Below are positions 1 to 8,848 of a DNA stretch of 40,234 nt, piece by piece. The notes beneath the pieces were generated by a model, which was given only the letters and a program-made list of their open reading frames with translations, was not told the origin of the DNA and did no database searches. A program made the translations under genes and the position numbers. The stretch comes from DASRDU01 sp035560235 (GTDB taxonomy: Bacteria; Acidobacteriota; Blastocatellia; RBC074). Where the stretch lies: assembly GCA_035560235.1 (NCBI GenBank), contig DATMAG010000042.1, forward strand, positions 1 through 40,234, read 5' to 3'. Numbering within the stretch: position 1 is the first letter of the stretch; each line of letters starts with the position of its first letter.

Positions 1-1
1 C

Positions 2-1822
2 TACGATCATCGCACAGGGCAGTTGCGCGATGTGAATGTGTGGCCCGACAACCCGATGGGCTGGGGTGCTGAAGGGATGAAGTACCGCTTTCAGTGGAAC
101 TTCCCGATTCTCTTTTCGCCGCACGACCCGAACACGCTGTACAGCGGGGCCAACGTCGTTTTCAAGACCACCAATGAAGGCCAGAGCTGGGAGATCATCA
201 GCCCTGACCTGACGCGCAATGACCGCTCGAAGCAGGGGCCGTCGGGCGGGCCGATCACCAAAGACAACACGAGCGTTGAGTATTACTGCACGATCTTCAC
301 GCTGATGGAATCGCCCGTGCAGAAAGGCGTCATCTGGGCAGGCAGCGATGACGGGCTGGTTCACGTCACCCGCGACGGCGGAAAGAAATGGGACAACGTC
401 ACGCCGAAAGACATGCCCGAATGGATTCAGATCAATTCGCTTGACGCTTCGCCGCACGATGCCGGAACGGCTTACGTCGCCGCGACGATGTACAAGTCGG
501 ATGATTTTCGCCCGTACCTGTACAAGACGACTGATTACGGCAAAACGTGGAAGAAGATTGTCAATGGCATTCCCGCCGATGCCTTCACGCGCGTCATTCG
601 TGAAGATCCGCATCGCAAGGGACTGCTCTATGCCGGAACCGAAACCGGAATTTATGTTTCATTCGATGACGGTGAAAACTGGCGTTCGCTGCAACTGAAC
701 CTGCCGGTCGTGCCGATCACCGATCTGATTATTCACAAGCGCGACAAGGATCTTGTTGCCGCCACACAGGGCCGCGCCTTCTGGATTCTCGATGATCTGA
801 CGGTGCTGCATCAGATGAAGGATGAGATTGCGAAAGCTGATGTTCATCTTTTCAAGCCTGAAGACACTTATCGCACTGGCGGCGGTGGCTTCCGTCTGCC
901 TCCGACTGCCGCGCTCGGTGAAAACCCGCCCGCTGGCGCGGTCATTCATTACTGGCTGAAGGAGAAACCGAAGGGCGAAGTCACGCTTGAGATTCTCGAT
1001 TCGTCGGGCAAGCTGGTCAAAAAGTTTTCGAGCAATGCGCCGCAGGGTGGCGCGGGCCAGATGGCAGGCGGCGATGAAGAAGGCGGCGGGCGTTTTGGCG
1101 GCGGCCCGGTGCGGGTTGCAACTGACGCGGGACTGAATCGCTTCATCTGGGATTTGCGTTATCCCGATGCGGTGACTTTTCCGGGAATGATTCTCTGGGC
1201 TGGTCAGACGCGCGGGCCGCGTGCCGTGCCGGGCGCTTATCAGGTGAAGCTGACGGTTGACGGCAAAACGTTTACTGAAGGCTTCAATGTGCTGAAAGAC
1301 CCGCGCATTGACACGACGCCCGAAGCATTTGCGAAACAGTTCGACCTGCTGACAAAGATTCGGGACAAATTTTCGGAAACAAGCGAAGCGATCATTCAGA
1401 TTCGTGACGTGCGCAAACAGGTCAATGACACCGTGGCCCGCGTCAAGGATCAGCCGAACGGCGCAAAGATTGCCGATGCCGCGAAAACATTGAATGCGAA
1501 ACTGACCGCGATTGAGGAAGAGTTGTATCAGACTAAAAATCAGAGCAGTCAGGATCCGCTCAACTATCCGATCAGACTGAACAACAAACTCGCGGCGCTC
1601 GGCGGCGTGGTCGGCGGTTCTGACAATGCACCGACCGATCAGTCATACAAGGTGTATGATGACCTCGCTTCACGGATCAATGCTCAGCTTGATAAACTGA
1701 AGCAGGTGGTGGCAAGCGATCTGCCTGCCTTCAACAAAGCCGTGCGCGATGCCGACATTCCCGCCGTCATCGTCAAACCGGCAAAGGCTGACAAACCGGC
1801 GGCGAGCGGCGGGCAGCGCTGA
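2..1822 (+). CDS. VPS10/Asp-box (BNR) repeat secreted glycosidase-like protein, 5' truncated
   Basis: The frame is open to the window edge, so the N-terminus and any signal peptide lie outside; the TTG at 23 is only an internal codon. The visible part (about 606 residues) begins in a beta-propeller with several Asp-box repeats (S/T-x-D-x-G-x-x-W type): TTNEGQSW, TRDGGKKW, TTDYGKTW and SFDDGENW, ending with a QGRAFWILDDL blade. A glycine-rich segment (GGDEEGGGRFGGG) and an Ig-like/alpha-helical C-terminal half follow. Large proteins of this VPS10/sortilin-like 'glycosyl hydrolase' class are common and usually exported in Acidobacteriota. Their substrate is generally unknown, and hydrolase activity is not demonstrated by the repeats alone. 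The next gene starts 26 nt downstream on the same strand and may be co-transcribed. The family assignment is firm; the function is not. Confidence 0.85.
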   Translation, partial: YDHRTGQLRDVNVWPDNPMGWGAEGMKYRFQWNFPILFSPHDPNTLYSGANVVFKTTNEGQSWEIISPDLTRNDRSKQGPSGGPITKDNTSVEYYCTIFTLMESPVQKGVIWAGSDDGLVHVTRDGGKKWDNVTPKDMPEWIQINSLDASPHDAGTAYVAATMYKSDDFRPYLYKTTDYGKTWKKIVNGIPADAFTRVIREDPHRKGLLYAGTETGIYVSFDDGENWRSLQLNLPVVPITDLIIHKRDKDLVAATQGRAFWILDDLTVLHQMKDEIAKADVHLFKPEDTYRTGGGGFRLPPTAALGENPPAGAVIHYWLKEKPKGEVTLEILDSSGKLVKKFSSNAPQGGAGQMAGGDEEGGGRFGGGPVRVATDAGLNRFIWDLRYPDAVTFPGMILWAGQTRGPRAVPGAYQVKLTVDGKTFTEGFNVLKDPRIDTTPEAFAKQFDLLTKIRDKFSETSEAIIQIRDVRKQVNDTVARVKDQPNGAKIADAAKTLNAKLTAIEEELYQTKNQSSQDPLNYPIRLNNKLAALGGVVGGSDNAPTDQSYKVYDDLASRINAQLDKLKQVVASDLPAFNKAVRDADIPAVIVKPAKADKPAASGGQR

Positions 1823-1848
1823 AGTATTTTTGGCAGTAAAGAAGTTTT

Positions 1849-2313
1849 ATGTCAGACAATGAACGTCAGAACGGACAGGGCGGGCCGCAGCCTCACCGGG
1901 AAGCAGTCAATCCTGTCCCGCTTACGCAGAAACCCGAATCGCCTTATGAAGCCATCGGACGCGAAGAACGCATTCGCGCTCTGGTGGATCGCTTTTACGA
2001 CATTATGGACAGCGCGCCTGAGACAGCAGGCATCCGCGCGCTGCATCCGGCTGATCTGACCGAATCGCGCAACAAGCTTTACTGGTTCCTGGTCGGCTGG
2101 ATGGGCGGCCCGCCCGAATACATCAGCCGCTTCGGCCATCCCAGGTTGCGCGCGCGCCACCTGCCATTTCCGATTGCCGAAGCCGAACGCGATCAGTGGC
2201 TGTGGTGTATGTTCAGAGCGATGGAAGAGACCGGAGTGCCTGATGCAGTCAGACAGCATCTGCGCCACGCCTTTGCGGGCCTGGCTGATTTTATGCGGAA
2301 CAGGGAAGGCTGA
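1849..2313 (+). CDS. Group II truncated haemoglobin
   Basis: A 154-residue haem protein of the 2-over-2 globin fold, group II (TrHbO type). These bind O2 and related diatomic ligands in the cytoplasm and are linked to oxidative or nitrosative stress and respiration. Family landmarks are visible: the B-helix RFYDIM with Tyr around residue 50, the YWFLVGWMGGPPEY segment, the GHPRLRARH motif with proximal His104, and the Trp of ERDQWLWCM (Trp117, the G8 Trp of group II). A hydrophilic 30-residue N-terminal extension precedes the globin core and is longer than in the shortest members. Start ATG 1849 leaves a 26-nt gap after the Asp-box gene. A large antisense open frame over the same bases is a shadow. 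Confidence 0.93.
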   Translation: MSDNERQNGQGGPQPHREAVNPVPLTQKPESPYEAIGREERIRALVDRFYDIMDSAPETAGIRALHPADLTESRNKLYWFLVGWMGGPPEYISRFGHPRLRARHLPFPIAEAERDQWLWCMFRAMEETGVPDAVRQHLRHAFAGLADFMRNREG

Positions 2314-2397
2314 TTGCCGCCGGGCAGAATCAGCCTTTCCGGTTGCTGACAATTCAAACTGTGACAAGCTGACGGCTTGCCAAACGGAGGAGATGTT

Positions 2398-3777
2398 ATG
2401 TTCACTCGCACCCGTCGCAACTTTCTGCGCCAGTCACTTGGCCTGACCGCCGCTGCTGCCGGGATGAATCTGCTCACCGGCAGAATCACACAGGCCGGAA
2501 CTGCTCGTTCATACCGCAACATTCTCGGCGCGAACCGGCGCGTGCGGCTCGGTCTGATCGGCTGCGGCGGGCAGGGGACGAGCGATCTGCGCGCCGCGCT
2601 CAGGCTCGGCAATACTGAACTCGTCGCCATGTGCGATGTGGATGACCGGCAGATTCCTGAAGCGATCAAAAAGATTCAGAAGCGCGATGGCCTCACCCTC
2701 AGCCCGCAACTTGCGACCAGGGATTTCAGAAAGCTGCTCGAAGTCAAAGACCTTGACGCGGTGATTATCGGCACGCCCGATCACTGGCACGCGCTGACGA
2801 TGATTTATGCGTGTATGGCGGGCAAGGATGTTTATGTCGAAAAGCCGCTCTCGCTGACCATTGCCGAAGGCCGGGCGATGGTTGACGCGGCGCGACGCTA
2901 CAGCCGCGTCGTGCAGATGGGCACACAGCAGCGCAGCGCGCCGCATTACAAGGATGCGGTTGAATACGTGCAGAGCGGGCAGCTTGGCAAAATTCGCGCG
3001 GTGCGCTGCTGGGCTTATCAGGACTGGATGGGCAACATCGGGCACAAGCCGGACAGCGATCCGCCGCCTGAAGTTGACTATGATTTCTGGCTCGGCCCGG
3101 CGCCGAAGCGGCCCTTCAACGAGAACCGCTTTCATTTCAATTTCCGCTGGTTTTACGACTACAGCGGCGGGCTGATGACCGACTGGGGCGCGCATATGAT
3201 TGACATTGCCAACTGGGCGATGAAGCTCAAAGCGCCGCTTTCAGCCGCTTCAGTCGGCGGCAAGTTCGGTTTTCCTGATAACGACGAAGAGACGCCCGAC
3301 ACGCAGCAGGCGATCTGGGATTGCGGCGATTATTCGATGATCTGGGAACACGCGACAGCCATCGGGCAGGGGCCGTTTATGCGCGATCACGGCGTCGCCT
3401 TTCACGGCAACAACGGCATTCTCGTGGTTGATCGCGGCGGCTGGGAGGTCTATCCAGAAACCGACGGCTCGGCAGGCCGGAAGAAATACAAGAACGGCGC
3501 GGCTTCGCTGCCGCGACAATCGAGTGGCGGCGTGGATTATCATCAGCTGCACGTCAAAAACTGGCTCGACTGTCTGGATTCGCGCCGGCGTCCGAACAGC
3601 GATGTTGAGATCGGCCACAATTCGATGATCGCGCTGCATCTCGGCAACATCGCTTATCGCACGAAGCGCACGATCCGGTGGGATGTCGAAAAGGAAAGAG
3701 TCATCGGCGACACGGAAGCGCAGCGACTGGTCGCAAAGGATTATCGCGCGCCCTGGAGACTGCCGACCCTCTCGTAG
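2398..3777 (+). CDS. Tat-exported Gfo/Idh/MocA family oxidoreductase
   Basis: An NAD(P)-dependent sugar or cyclitol dehydrogenase-type protein of about 459 residues. The N-terminus carries a twin-arginine signal (RTRRNFLRQS followed by an Ala/Gly-rich hydrophobic stretch), so it is probably exported folded with its cofactor. The Rossmann domain starts at VRLGLIGCGGQG, followed by the acidic strand end MCDVDD. The family EKP motif is in VYVEKPLSLT, and the C-terminal alpha/beta domain includes GGLMTDWGAHMID. I chose ATG 2398 because GGAGGAG lies just upstream at 2387-2393; a TTG 21 nt earlier in frame has no such support. The substrate cannot be told from sequence. It is convergent with the next gene through the hairpin at 3792-3877. 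Confidence 0.9.
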   Translation: MFTRTRRNFLRQSLGLTAAAAGMNLLTGRITQAGTARSYRNILGANRRVRLGLIGCGGQGTSDLRAALRLGNTELVAMCDVDDRQIPEAIKKIQKRDGLTLSPQLATRDFRKLLEVKDLDAVIIGTPDHWHALTMIYACMAGKDVYVEKPLSLTIAEGRAMVDAARRYSRVVQMGTQQRSAPHYKDAVEYVQSGQLGKIRAVRCWAYQDWMGNIGHKPDSDPPPEVDYDFWLGPAPKRPFNENRFHFNFRWFYDYSGGLMTDWGAHMIDIANWAMKLKAPLSAASVGGKFGFPDNDEETPDTQQAIWDCGDYSMIWEHATAIGQGPFMRDHGVAFHGNNGILVVDRGGWEVYPETDGSAGRKKYKNGAASLPRQSSGGVDYHQLHVKNWLDCLDSRRRPNSDVEIGHNSMIALHLGNIAYRTKRTIRWDVEKERVIGDTEAQRLVAKDYRAPWRLPTLS

Positions 3778-3791
3778 ACAGGAGATTCTTC

Positions 3792-3877
3792 GGAAAGACG
3801 GCGTTCGGAGTTCCAGCTTCAGCTGGCCTGATTTATCAACAGCCAGCTGAAGCTGGAACTCCGAACGCCGTTTCTTT
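3792..3877. repeat. Long hairpin repeat, family B copy 1 (bidirectional terminator candidate)
   Basis: Nearly perfect inverted arms of about 33 bp (3794-3827 and 3842-3875) flank a loop of about 14 nt. The core GGAGTTCCAGCTTCAGCTGG is shared exactly with the hairpin at 33072-33158. The copy sits between two convergent genes, 14 nt after one stop codon and 10 nt from the other. It could stop transcripts from both sides, although neither arm is followed by a clean T-tract. Confidence 0.85.
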
Positions 3878-3887
3878 CAGGCTTGGG

Positions 3888-5285
3888 TTATTTTGTTTCT
3901 CGACTGGCCGGGATGACTCTGATCGGGCTGGCATAAATCCAGGGGCGCTCTTCGCCATCAATCTCCAGCCAGACCTCAGCGCGGTATGTTCCCGGTTCAG
4001 GAATCATCTGCCGCATCTCCCGCCCTTTTGTTTCAGCGATCTTCACGCCGTTGCGAAACAGTCTGATGAGGCCTTCAGCCGGGGCTGCGAGCAGGAGAAC
4101 TGCGCCCGGTCTGAATCTGAATTCGTCGCCCATCACTGCAAATGGTTTGCTTTCGGGCATCGCGGCGACGAAGGCGAATCCGGTCGCGTCGCACAGCCAG
4201 TCGTGCGCAACGAAGGTGTGGCCCTGTCGCAGCGCCTGGCGGATGACGGCCTCATTGAGCTGCCCGGCCAGAATGTGCGTGCTGACGTAACTGAGGCTGC
4301 GTTCGTATGGATCGAGATCGAGCGTGGCGATGACCTCACCCGGCTGGCGATGGCGCGTCAGTTCATTCAGACGCGGCGACTGCGTAGCCGTGACTTTCAG
4401 CGATGGCTCCTTATCGCCGGTCAGCCACAGTTCAAGCGTTCCGGCGTCGGCCACTTTGACGGTGACGACCTGATTGTGATGACAGTCATTGGCGGCGACG
4501 CCGGCGACGCGATGCGCGAGCGATTCACGATCCCATTTGGCAATGTAATCGGAAAGATAATCCTGCGAAGCGCCGAAGATTTCCTGCGGATATTCAGCGA
4601 GCAGCTTCTGAAATGCGGTCAGGCGGTCAGGATCGGAAACAATTTTGCGCAGCCATCCGGCAAACTCGAACTGATCGCCCTTGAAATCGGCATGCACATT
4701 GTAGATTTCCATCCCGTCGAGCTGAGCGGTCGGCCAGTCGGGGCGCTCTTCGATGTGTGAGAGGAAGATGTCGCCGCCGCCTTCCTTAATCATTGAAATG
4801 TATTCGTCGCGTGACCGCCATTTGCGGTCTTTGATTGACCGCTGCGGGTAAACCAGGAAGCCTTCGGCTTCGGCTCCGGGAATGAACAGCACGCCGTCGC
4901 GCATTCCGCGCCAGGAATCATTGATGAAATCACGATGAGGCCGGACGTGATCGGTCAGCATGATGACGCTGATGCCCGTTGCCTTTGCCGCCCGCAGCAG
5001 TTCTGGCCGCGTGCCGCCGGTGTGCTGCGCGTCTTCGGCGTGCGCGTGCAGGATGGCTTTGTAATCGTTATAGCCGGTGCGCAGGCTGACGGCTTTGCGT
5101 GAGGCCGCAATCAGACGGCGCGCCTGCTGAACCGCGCGCAGCCGGTCGGGCTGCAGGCGTTCAGTCAGCGAATACTTCCGGCCTGGCCTCGAAGCAGATG
5201 ACTGCGGCAGGGCGGCGGCCTGTGGCAGCGCCAGTGAGAGGCTGATGATGCAGATGAGGGCAGGGAGCAGAGTTGGTGTGCGCAT
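3888..5285 (-). CDS. Secreted PHP-domain metal-dependent phosphoesterase-like protein
   Basis: A 465-residue protein with an N-terminal signal peptide (hydrophobic residues about 5-25, then ALPQ). The PHP (polymerase and histidinol phosphatase) domain is shown by the metal-binding HAH in KAILHAHAED, the following LTDHVRPH motif, IFLSHIEERPDW and the late AANDCHHNQ motif. These are the usual His/Asp metal ligands of PHP trinuclear-metal hydrolases. The C-terminal 130 residues look like beta-sandwich modules. Export of a PHP protein implies action on extracellular phosphoesters or a related substrate, which is inference. Its start is 19 nt after the stop of the upstream gene at 5305-6444, so the two form a probable operon. 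A 360-aa open frame on the opposite strand is a shadow. Confidence 0.82.
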   Translation of the reverse strand: MRTPTLLPALICIISLSLALPQAAALPQSSASRPGRKYSLTERLQPDRLRAVQQARRLIAASRKAVSLRTGYNDYKAILHAHAEDAQHTGGTRPELLRAAKATGISVIMLTDHVRPHRDFINDSWRGMRDGVLFIPGAEAEGFLVYPQRSIKDRKWRSRDEYISMIKEGGGDIFLSHIEERPDWPTAQLDGMEIYNVHADFKGDQFEFAGWLRKIVSDPDRLTAFQKLLAEYPQEIFGASQDYLSDYIAKWDRESLAHRVAGVAANDCHHNQVVTVKVADAGTLELWLTGDKEPSLKVTATQSPRLNELTRHRQPGEVIATLDLDPYERSLSYVSTHILAGQLNEAVIRQALRQGHTFVAHDWLCDATGFAFVAAMPESKPFAVMGDEFRFRPGAVLLLAAPAEGLIRLFRNGVKIAETKGREMRQMIPEPGTYRAEVWLEIDGEERPWIYASPIRVIPASRETK

Positions 5286-5304
5286 CAGATCTGAATCCTG
5301 ATTA

Positions 5305-6444
5305 TTACTGTCCCGCTGAGATGTAATTGGTCGTGACGAGCGACCAGTAGGACGGATAGCGGCCTTCGTCGTAATCCTTCAGGAAAACCTGAATGCGCTG
5401 CAGCAGGACTGTCAGCCGGTGGCCGGGAATGCTGGCCGGATGCCAGCCGCGCGCGCTCGCGGCGCGAATGAACAGGCTGTGGTCATTGACAGGCAGCTTT
5501 TTGACATTGGCCGCGAAGGCGTTGAAGACCTGATTCTGAAAGAGGTATTGCTCCACATTCGAGGTGTAAAAGGCCGACACCACGAGACCTCTTTTCCGCA
5601 GGTAATCGCCAATCGCGGCGAAGACCTTCGGCCCCGCGAAATCGCCGGTGACCGGGATGATCAGGTTTTTGAGATGCAGGCTGCGCACGAACTCATAATC
5701 ATCATTGCTGGTCAGAAAGTGGCCGTACTTTCCGTTCAGATCAGTCTGTCTGATCAGATCGCCGAGTGAAGGGAAGTTGCCGCGCTGAAAGCCGTACCGC
5801 GACTGATATGTAATCTCAAGCCCGCTGTCTCTGAAACTGGTCAGCAGGTATTCCAGTTCCTTCTGATCAGACCCGGTCAGCTGATACTGAAAATCCTTCT
5901 GAATCATCCGGCTGATTTCAGCAAGTCCCGTAGCGTAATACTTTTCGTCCGGCGGCGTGGCGCTGAAGTAAGCGAGCATTTCATTCACCGAAGCGTTCGC
6001 GCCCGGAACCCTGCCTTTGACGAGCGGGCGGCTCAGCAGCCGCGAGAGAAACTGCAGGCGGTCAGGCGACAGATGAAAGATCGCCTTGTACATCAGATGC
6101 TGCAGCGCCGCGAGATGACGAATGTCCACAATGAAGGCGATGCGCGGGCGCACTTTGGCGATATAGGTGAAGTTCTGTTCCGGGCCGACGCCGATGTAAG
6201 CCCCGCCGGGCGCGCTTAGCTGCTTCAGCTTCTCGGTAATGTGCAGAAACGAGGTTTCATTGGAGACCAGATTGTCTGAATGAAAACTGCCAGGCTCCTC
6301 GGAAAGCTCTGTGATCAGCCGCGAAAATTCAGAGGCCGACAGACTCTCGGGCGGCCCGGCAGTTGTCGGTTTTGCCTGCGCCATTGCGGCAGCAGTCAGA
6401 AGCAGCAACTGAAAGAGAATCAGCAGAAGTTTGTGCCTGGACAT
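5305..6444 (-). CDS. Conserved exported protein, Rossmann-like 'GVGPEQNF' type
   Basis: A 379-residue protein with a clear signal peptide (MSRHKLLLILFQLLLL, cleavage near AMAQA). I chose ATG 6444 because AGGAGG lies 6-7 nt upstream; the longer open frame to 6621 adds a non-signal N-terminus. The body has the segment GAYIGVGPEQNFTYIAKVRP followed by FIVDIRH, which resembles the beginning of a Rossmann fold with a glycine loop and an acidic strand end. I recognise this as a conserved but uncharacterised family in environmental Gram-negatives, possibly methyltransferase-like in fold. That is a fold impression, not a shown activity. It is upstream partner of the PHP gene, so both products may act in the periplasm. 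Confidence 0.75.
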   Translation of the reverse strand: MSRHKLLLILFQLLLLTAAAMAQAKPTTAGPPESLSASEFSRLITELSEEPGSFHSDNLVSNETSFLHITEKLKQLSAPGGAYIGVGPEQNFTYIAKVRPRIAFIVDIRHLAALQHLMYKAIFHLSPDRLQFLSRLLSRPLVKGRVPGANASVNEMLAYFSATPPDEKYYATGLAEISRMIQKDFQYQLTGSDQKELEYLLTSFRDSGLEITYQSRYGFQRGNFPSLGDLIRQTDLNGKYGHFLTSNDDYEFVRSLHLKNLIIPVTGDFAGPKVFAAIGDYLRKRGLVVSAFYTSNVEQYLFQNQVFNAFAANVKKLPVNDHSLFIRAASARGWHPASIPGHRLTVLLQRIQVFLKDYDEGRYPSYWSLVTTNYISAGQ

Positions 6445-7050
6445 GCCAGCCTCCTCTTTTCGCCCGGATGTGTGATGGTTGAGTTCTGTCTGGTGCGCTG
6501 CCCGCACGCAGTTGCGATGATCCCCGGCTGCGCGTGAGACGCGGTTATTGTATGCGGAAGGCGGGACGGGAGAAAGTCTGCCAGCGCCAGCGCCCGAAAC
6601 GACGGTATGCCGACGGCACACTCATTCTCGGCAACAGTGTGATGAGCGTTGCGACTCGTGGCGTGAGGAGGGACGAAGCCGGTCAGTCCGTGACTGGCAC
6701 ACTGCCGTTCTCGCTGAAGTGCAAAGACAGATTAAACTGAAGCACCGGAACATTGGGAGACTGGCCCACGCGGCCAGCTTGTCTCGCGGATCTGCACGTG
6801 GCCGGCCAGAGCAGCCAGCAGCGTGAACCGCCACGAGACAAGCTCATTGGCATCTGTCCCAGGCTTGTTGTGCTTCGATTTATAGCGGTTTCCAGGCGTG
6901 TGCGACCGTAAACTATTGATGGACACTGATTCACTCAGAGGTTGTTTGAAAAGATGCCACGAGCTTGTCTCGTGAAGGCTCACGCTCGCGTACCGTAATG
7001 GGGTCCCAATCTTTCGTAGTGTAATTTAAATTCGCTGCGCTGCTGCAGAA
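6445..7050. other. Non-coding gap with degenerate inverted repeats
   Basis: About 600 nt with no convincing gene; the short open frames here overlap on both strands and lack ribosome-binding sites. The first part holds the leader of the minus-strand gene ending at 6444. Around 6776-6843 there are inverted copies of the word AGCTTGTCTCG, and a third occurrence at about 6957-6975 forms a small palindrome (CACGAG...CTCGTG). These look like decayed members of a palindromic repeat family. I see no tRNA or riboswitch pattern. Confidence 0.5.
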
Positions 7051-8748
7051 TTAATCATGCTCGTTCGCCTGATCAGCAGGCAGGCCGAGCAGCATTCGGG
7101 CGCGAGCGAGGGCCGCATCAATGTCGTCCATAATGTTCTCGCGTCCGATGCCGTCGAGCAGGCCGGAACGCCGCATCGCTTCAACCGGCTGTTCGGCCAC
7201 GCCGGTCAGCATCAGCGTGCCGCCTTCACGTTTCGTTCGTTCGAGCAGGTCTTCGAGCACCTGCAGGCCGGTTGCGTCAATCGCCGGAACCATCCGCATG
7301 CGAATGATCAGCACTTTCGGATTCTTCTCGATGCGGCGCAGCGAATCCTTGAAGCGTTCAATCGCGCCGAAAAAGAGCGAACCGTAGACTTCAAAAACCT
7401 CGACGCCTGGCGGCACCACGCGCTTTGAGATCGCGCGCGGATTGTCGGGATCGTCCTCTGACTCTTCCTTCAGGTTCTGCGTCAGCAGACTGACTTCGGT
7501 CACATCCGACATGCGCTGCAGAAAGAGAAAGGCCGCCAGCACGACGCCGACCTGAATCGCCACCGTCAGATCAATCAGCACCGTCAGCAGAAAAGTCACC
7601 AGCAGCACGGCCACATCGCTTTTCGGGCTCCTGAGCAGCTTCAGAAAGGCGTGGTACTCGCTCATGTTGTAAGCCACGTAAATCAGAATTGCCGCCAGAG
7701 CAGGCAGCGGAATCAATGCGGCCCAGCGCCCGAAAAACAGCATAATCAGCAGCAGCGTGAATGAATGAATGATCGCCGCGACGGGGGTGCGCCCGCCGCT
7801 TTTGATGTTCGTTGCGGTGCGCGCAATCGCGCCGGTCGCCGGGATGCCGCCAAAAACGGGCGAGAGAATATTGCCCACGCCCTGCGCGATCAGTTCCATA
7901 TTCGAGCGATGCCGTGTGCCCATCATTCCGTCAGCGACTACTGCGGCCAGCAGCGATTCAATGGCTGCGAGCAGCGCAATCGTGATGGCCGGCGAAAACA
8001 TCTGCTGAATGAGGCTGAAGCTCAGCTGCGGAAAGTGCGGCGCAGGCAGTGCGGTCGGCACGCTGCCGAAGCGGCTGCCGATGGTCTCAACATTCAGGTG
8101 AAGCATCTGCACTGCTGCGGTCGCCGCAAGAATCGCAATCAGCGAGCCGGGAATTTTCGGCGTCACACGCGGCCAGAGAAAGACAATCAGCAGCGCACCG
8201 AACCCGACCGACAGCGCCGCCGGATTGAAGGTCGTCAGATGATGGCCGTACGCCGCCCACTTCTCGACAAACCCGACAGGCACGCTCGTCATCTGCAGGC
8301 CCAGAAAATCCCTGATCTGCGAGGAGAAGATGATCAGCGCAATGCCGCTCGTGAATCCGACCGTGACCGGGTAAGGAATGAATTTCAGAAACGCGCCCAT
8401 CCGCGCCAGTCCCATCACAATCAGGATTGCACCGGCAATGATCGTGGCAACCGCGAGTCCGTCATAACCGTACTGTTGCACGATGCCGTAAATGATGACG
8501 ACGAACGCGCCGGTCGGCCCGCTGATCTGCGCGCGCGTGCCGCCGAGCGCGGCAATCGCCAGGCCTGCGACAATGGCCGTGTACAGGCCCTGTTCCGGCT
8601 TGACTCCTGAAGCGATGGCGAACGCAATGGCCAGCGGCAGCGCGACAATGCCGACAATCAGTCCGGCGATCAGATCAGCAGTGAATTTTTTTGTTGAATA
8701 ACCTTCGCGGAAAACAGTGATGAGTTTGGGCTCGAGTCGTTGTGGCAT
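7051..8748 (-). CDS. SulP/SLC26 family anion permease with STAS domain
   Basis: A 565-residue inner-membrane transporter of the sulfate permease (SulP) family. The N-terminal 400 residues form the usual hydrophobic bundle. Visible family motifs are the early LTADLIAGL-like stretch (FTADLIAGLIVGIVALPLAI), GPTGAFVVI and the later PATGAIARTATNIKSGGRTP. The C-terminal STAS domain (about 440-550) includes LFFGAIERF and the PAIDATGLQVLEDL helix start. Members carry sulfate, bicarbonate or other anions in symport or exchange; the substrate cannot be assigned here. The leader between this gene and kdsB is about 100 nt, so it may have its own promoter. Confidence 0.93.
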   Translation of the reverse strand: MPQRLEPKLITVFREGYSTKKFTADLIAGLIVGIVALPLAIAFAIASGVKPEQGLYTAIVAGLAIAALGGTRAQISGPTGAFVVIIYGIVQQYGYDGLAVATIIAGAILIVMGLARMGAFLKFIPYPVTVGFTSGIALIIFSSQIRDFLGLQMTSVPVGFVEKWAAYGHHLTTFNPAALSVGFGALLIVFLWPRVTPKIPGSLIAILAATAAVQMLHLNVETIGSRFGSVPTALPAPHFPQLSFSLIQQMFSPAITIALLAAIESLLAAVVADGMMGTRHRSNMELIAQGVGNILSPVFGGIPATGAIARTATNIKSGGRTPVAAIIHSFTLLLIMLFFGRWAALIPLPALAAILIYVAYNMSEYHAFLKLLRSPKSDVAVLLVTFLLTVLIDLTVAIQVGVVLAAFLFLQRMSDVTEVSLLTQNLKEESEDDPDNPRAISKRVVPPGVEVFEVYGSLFFGAIERFKDSLRRIEKNPKVLIIRMRMVPAIDATGLQVLEDLLERTKREGGTLMLTGVAEQPVEAMRRSGLLDGIGRENIMDDIDAALARARMLLGLPADQANEHD

Positions 8749-8848
8749 TTCGTGTGGCGGTTATCGTAATGAACAAGGGGCGGCAGAAGGCACACCAGGT
8801 TATCAGCCCGACGACGGTTCGGCAAGCTGTCAGCGGCGCGCAGTGATC

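Noticed and set aside
2363..2380. Palindrome before the Gfo/Idh gene (GACAAGCTGACGGCTTG)
   Set aside because: Only a decayed, imperfect match to family C; too weak to list as a feature.
3678..4760. 360-aa open frame on the + strand
   Set aside because: It lies antisense to the PHP-domain gene, crosses the family B hairpin and shows no family motif or ribosome site.
7765..8610. 281-aa open frame on the + strand, rich in Arg/Asp/Asn
   Set aside because: Antisense to the SulP transporter; composition is that of a complementary strand of a hydrophobic gene.
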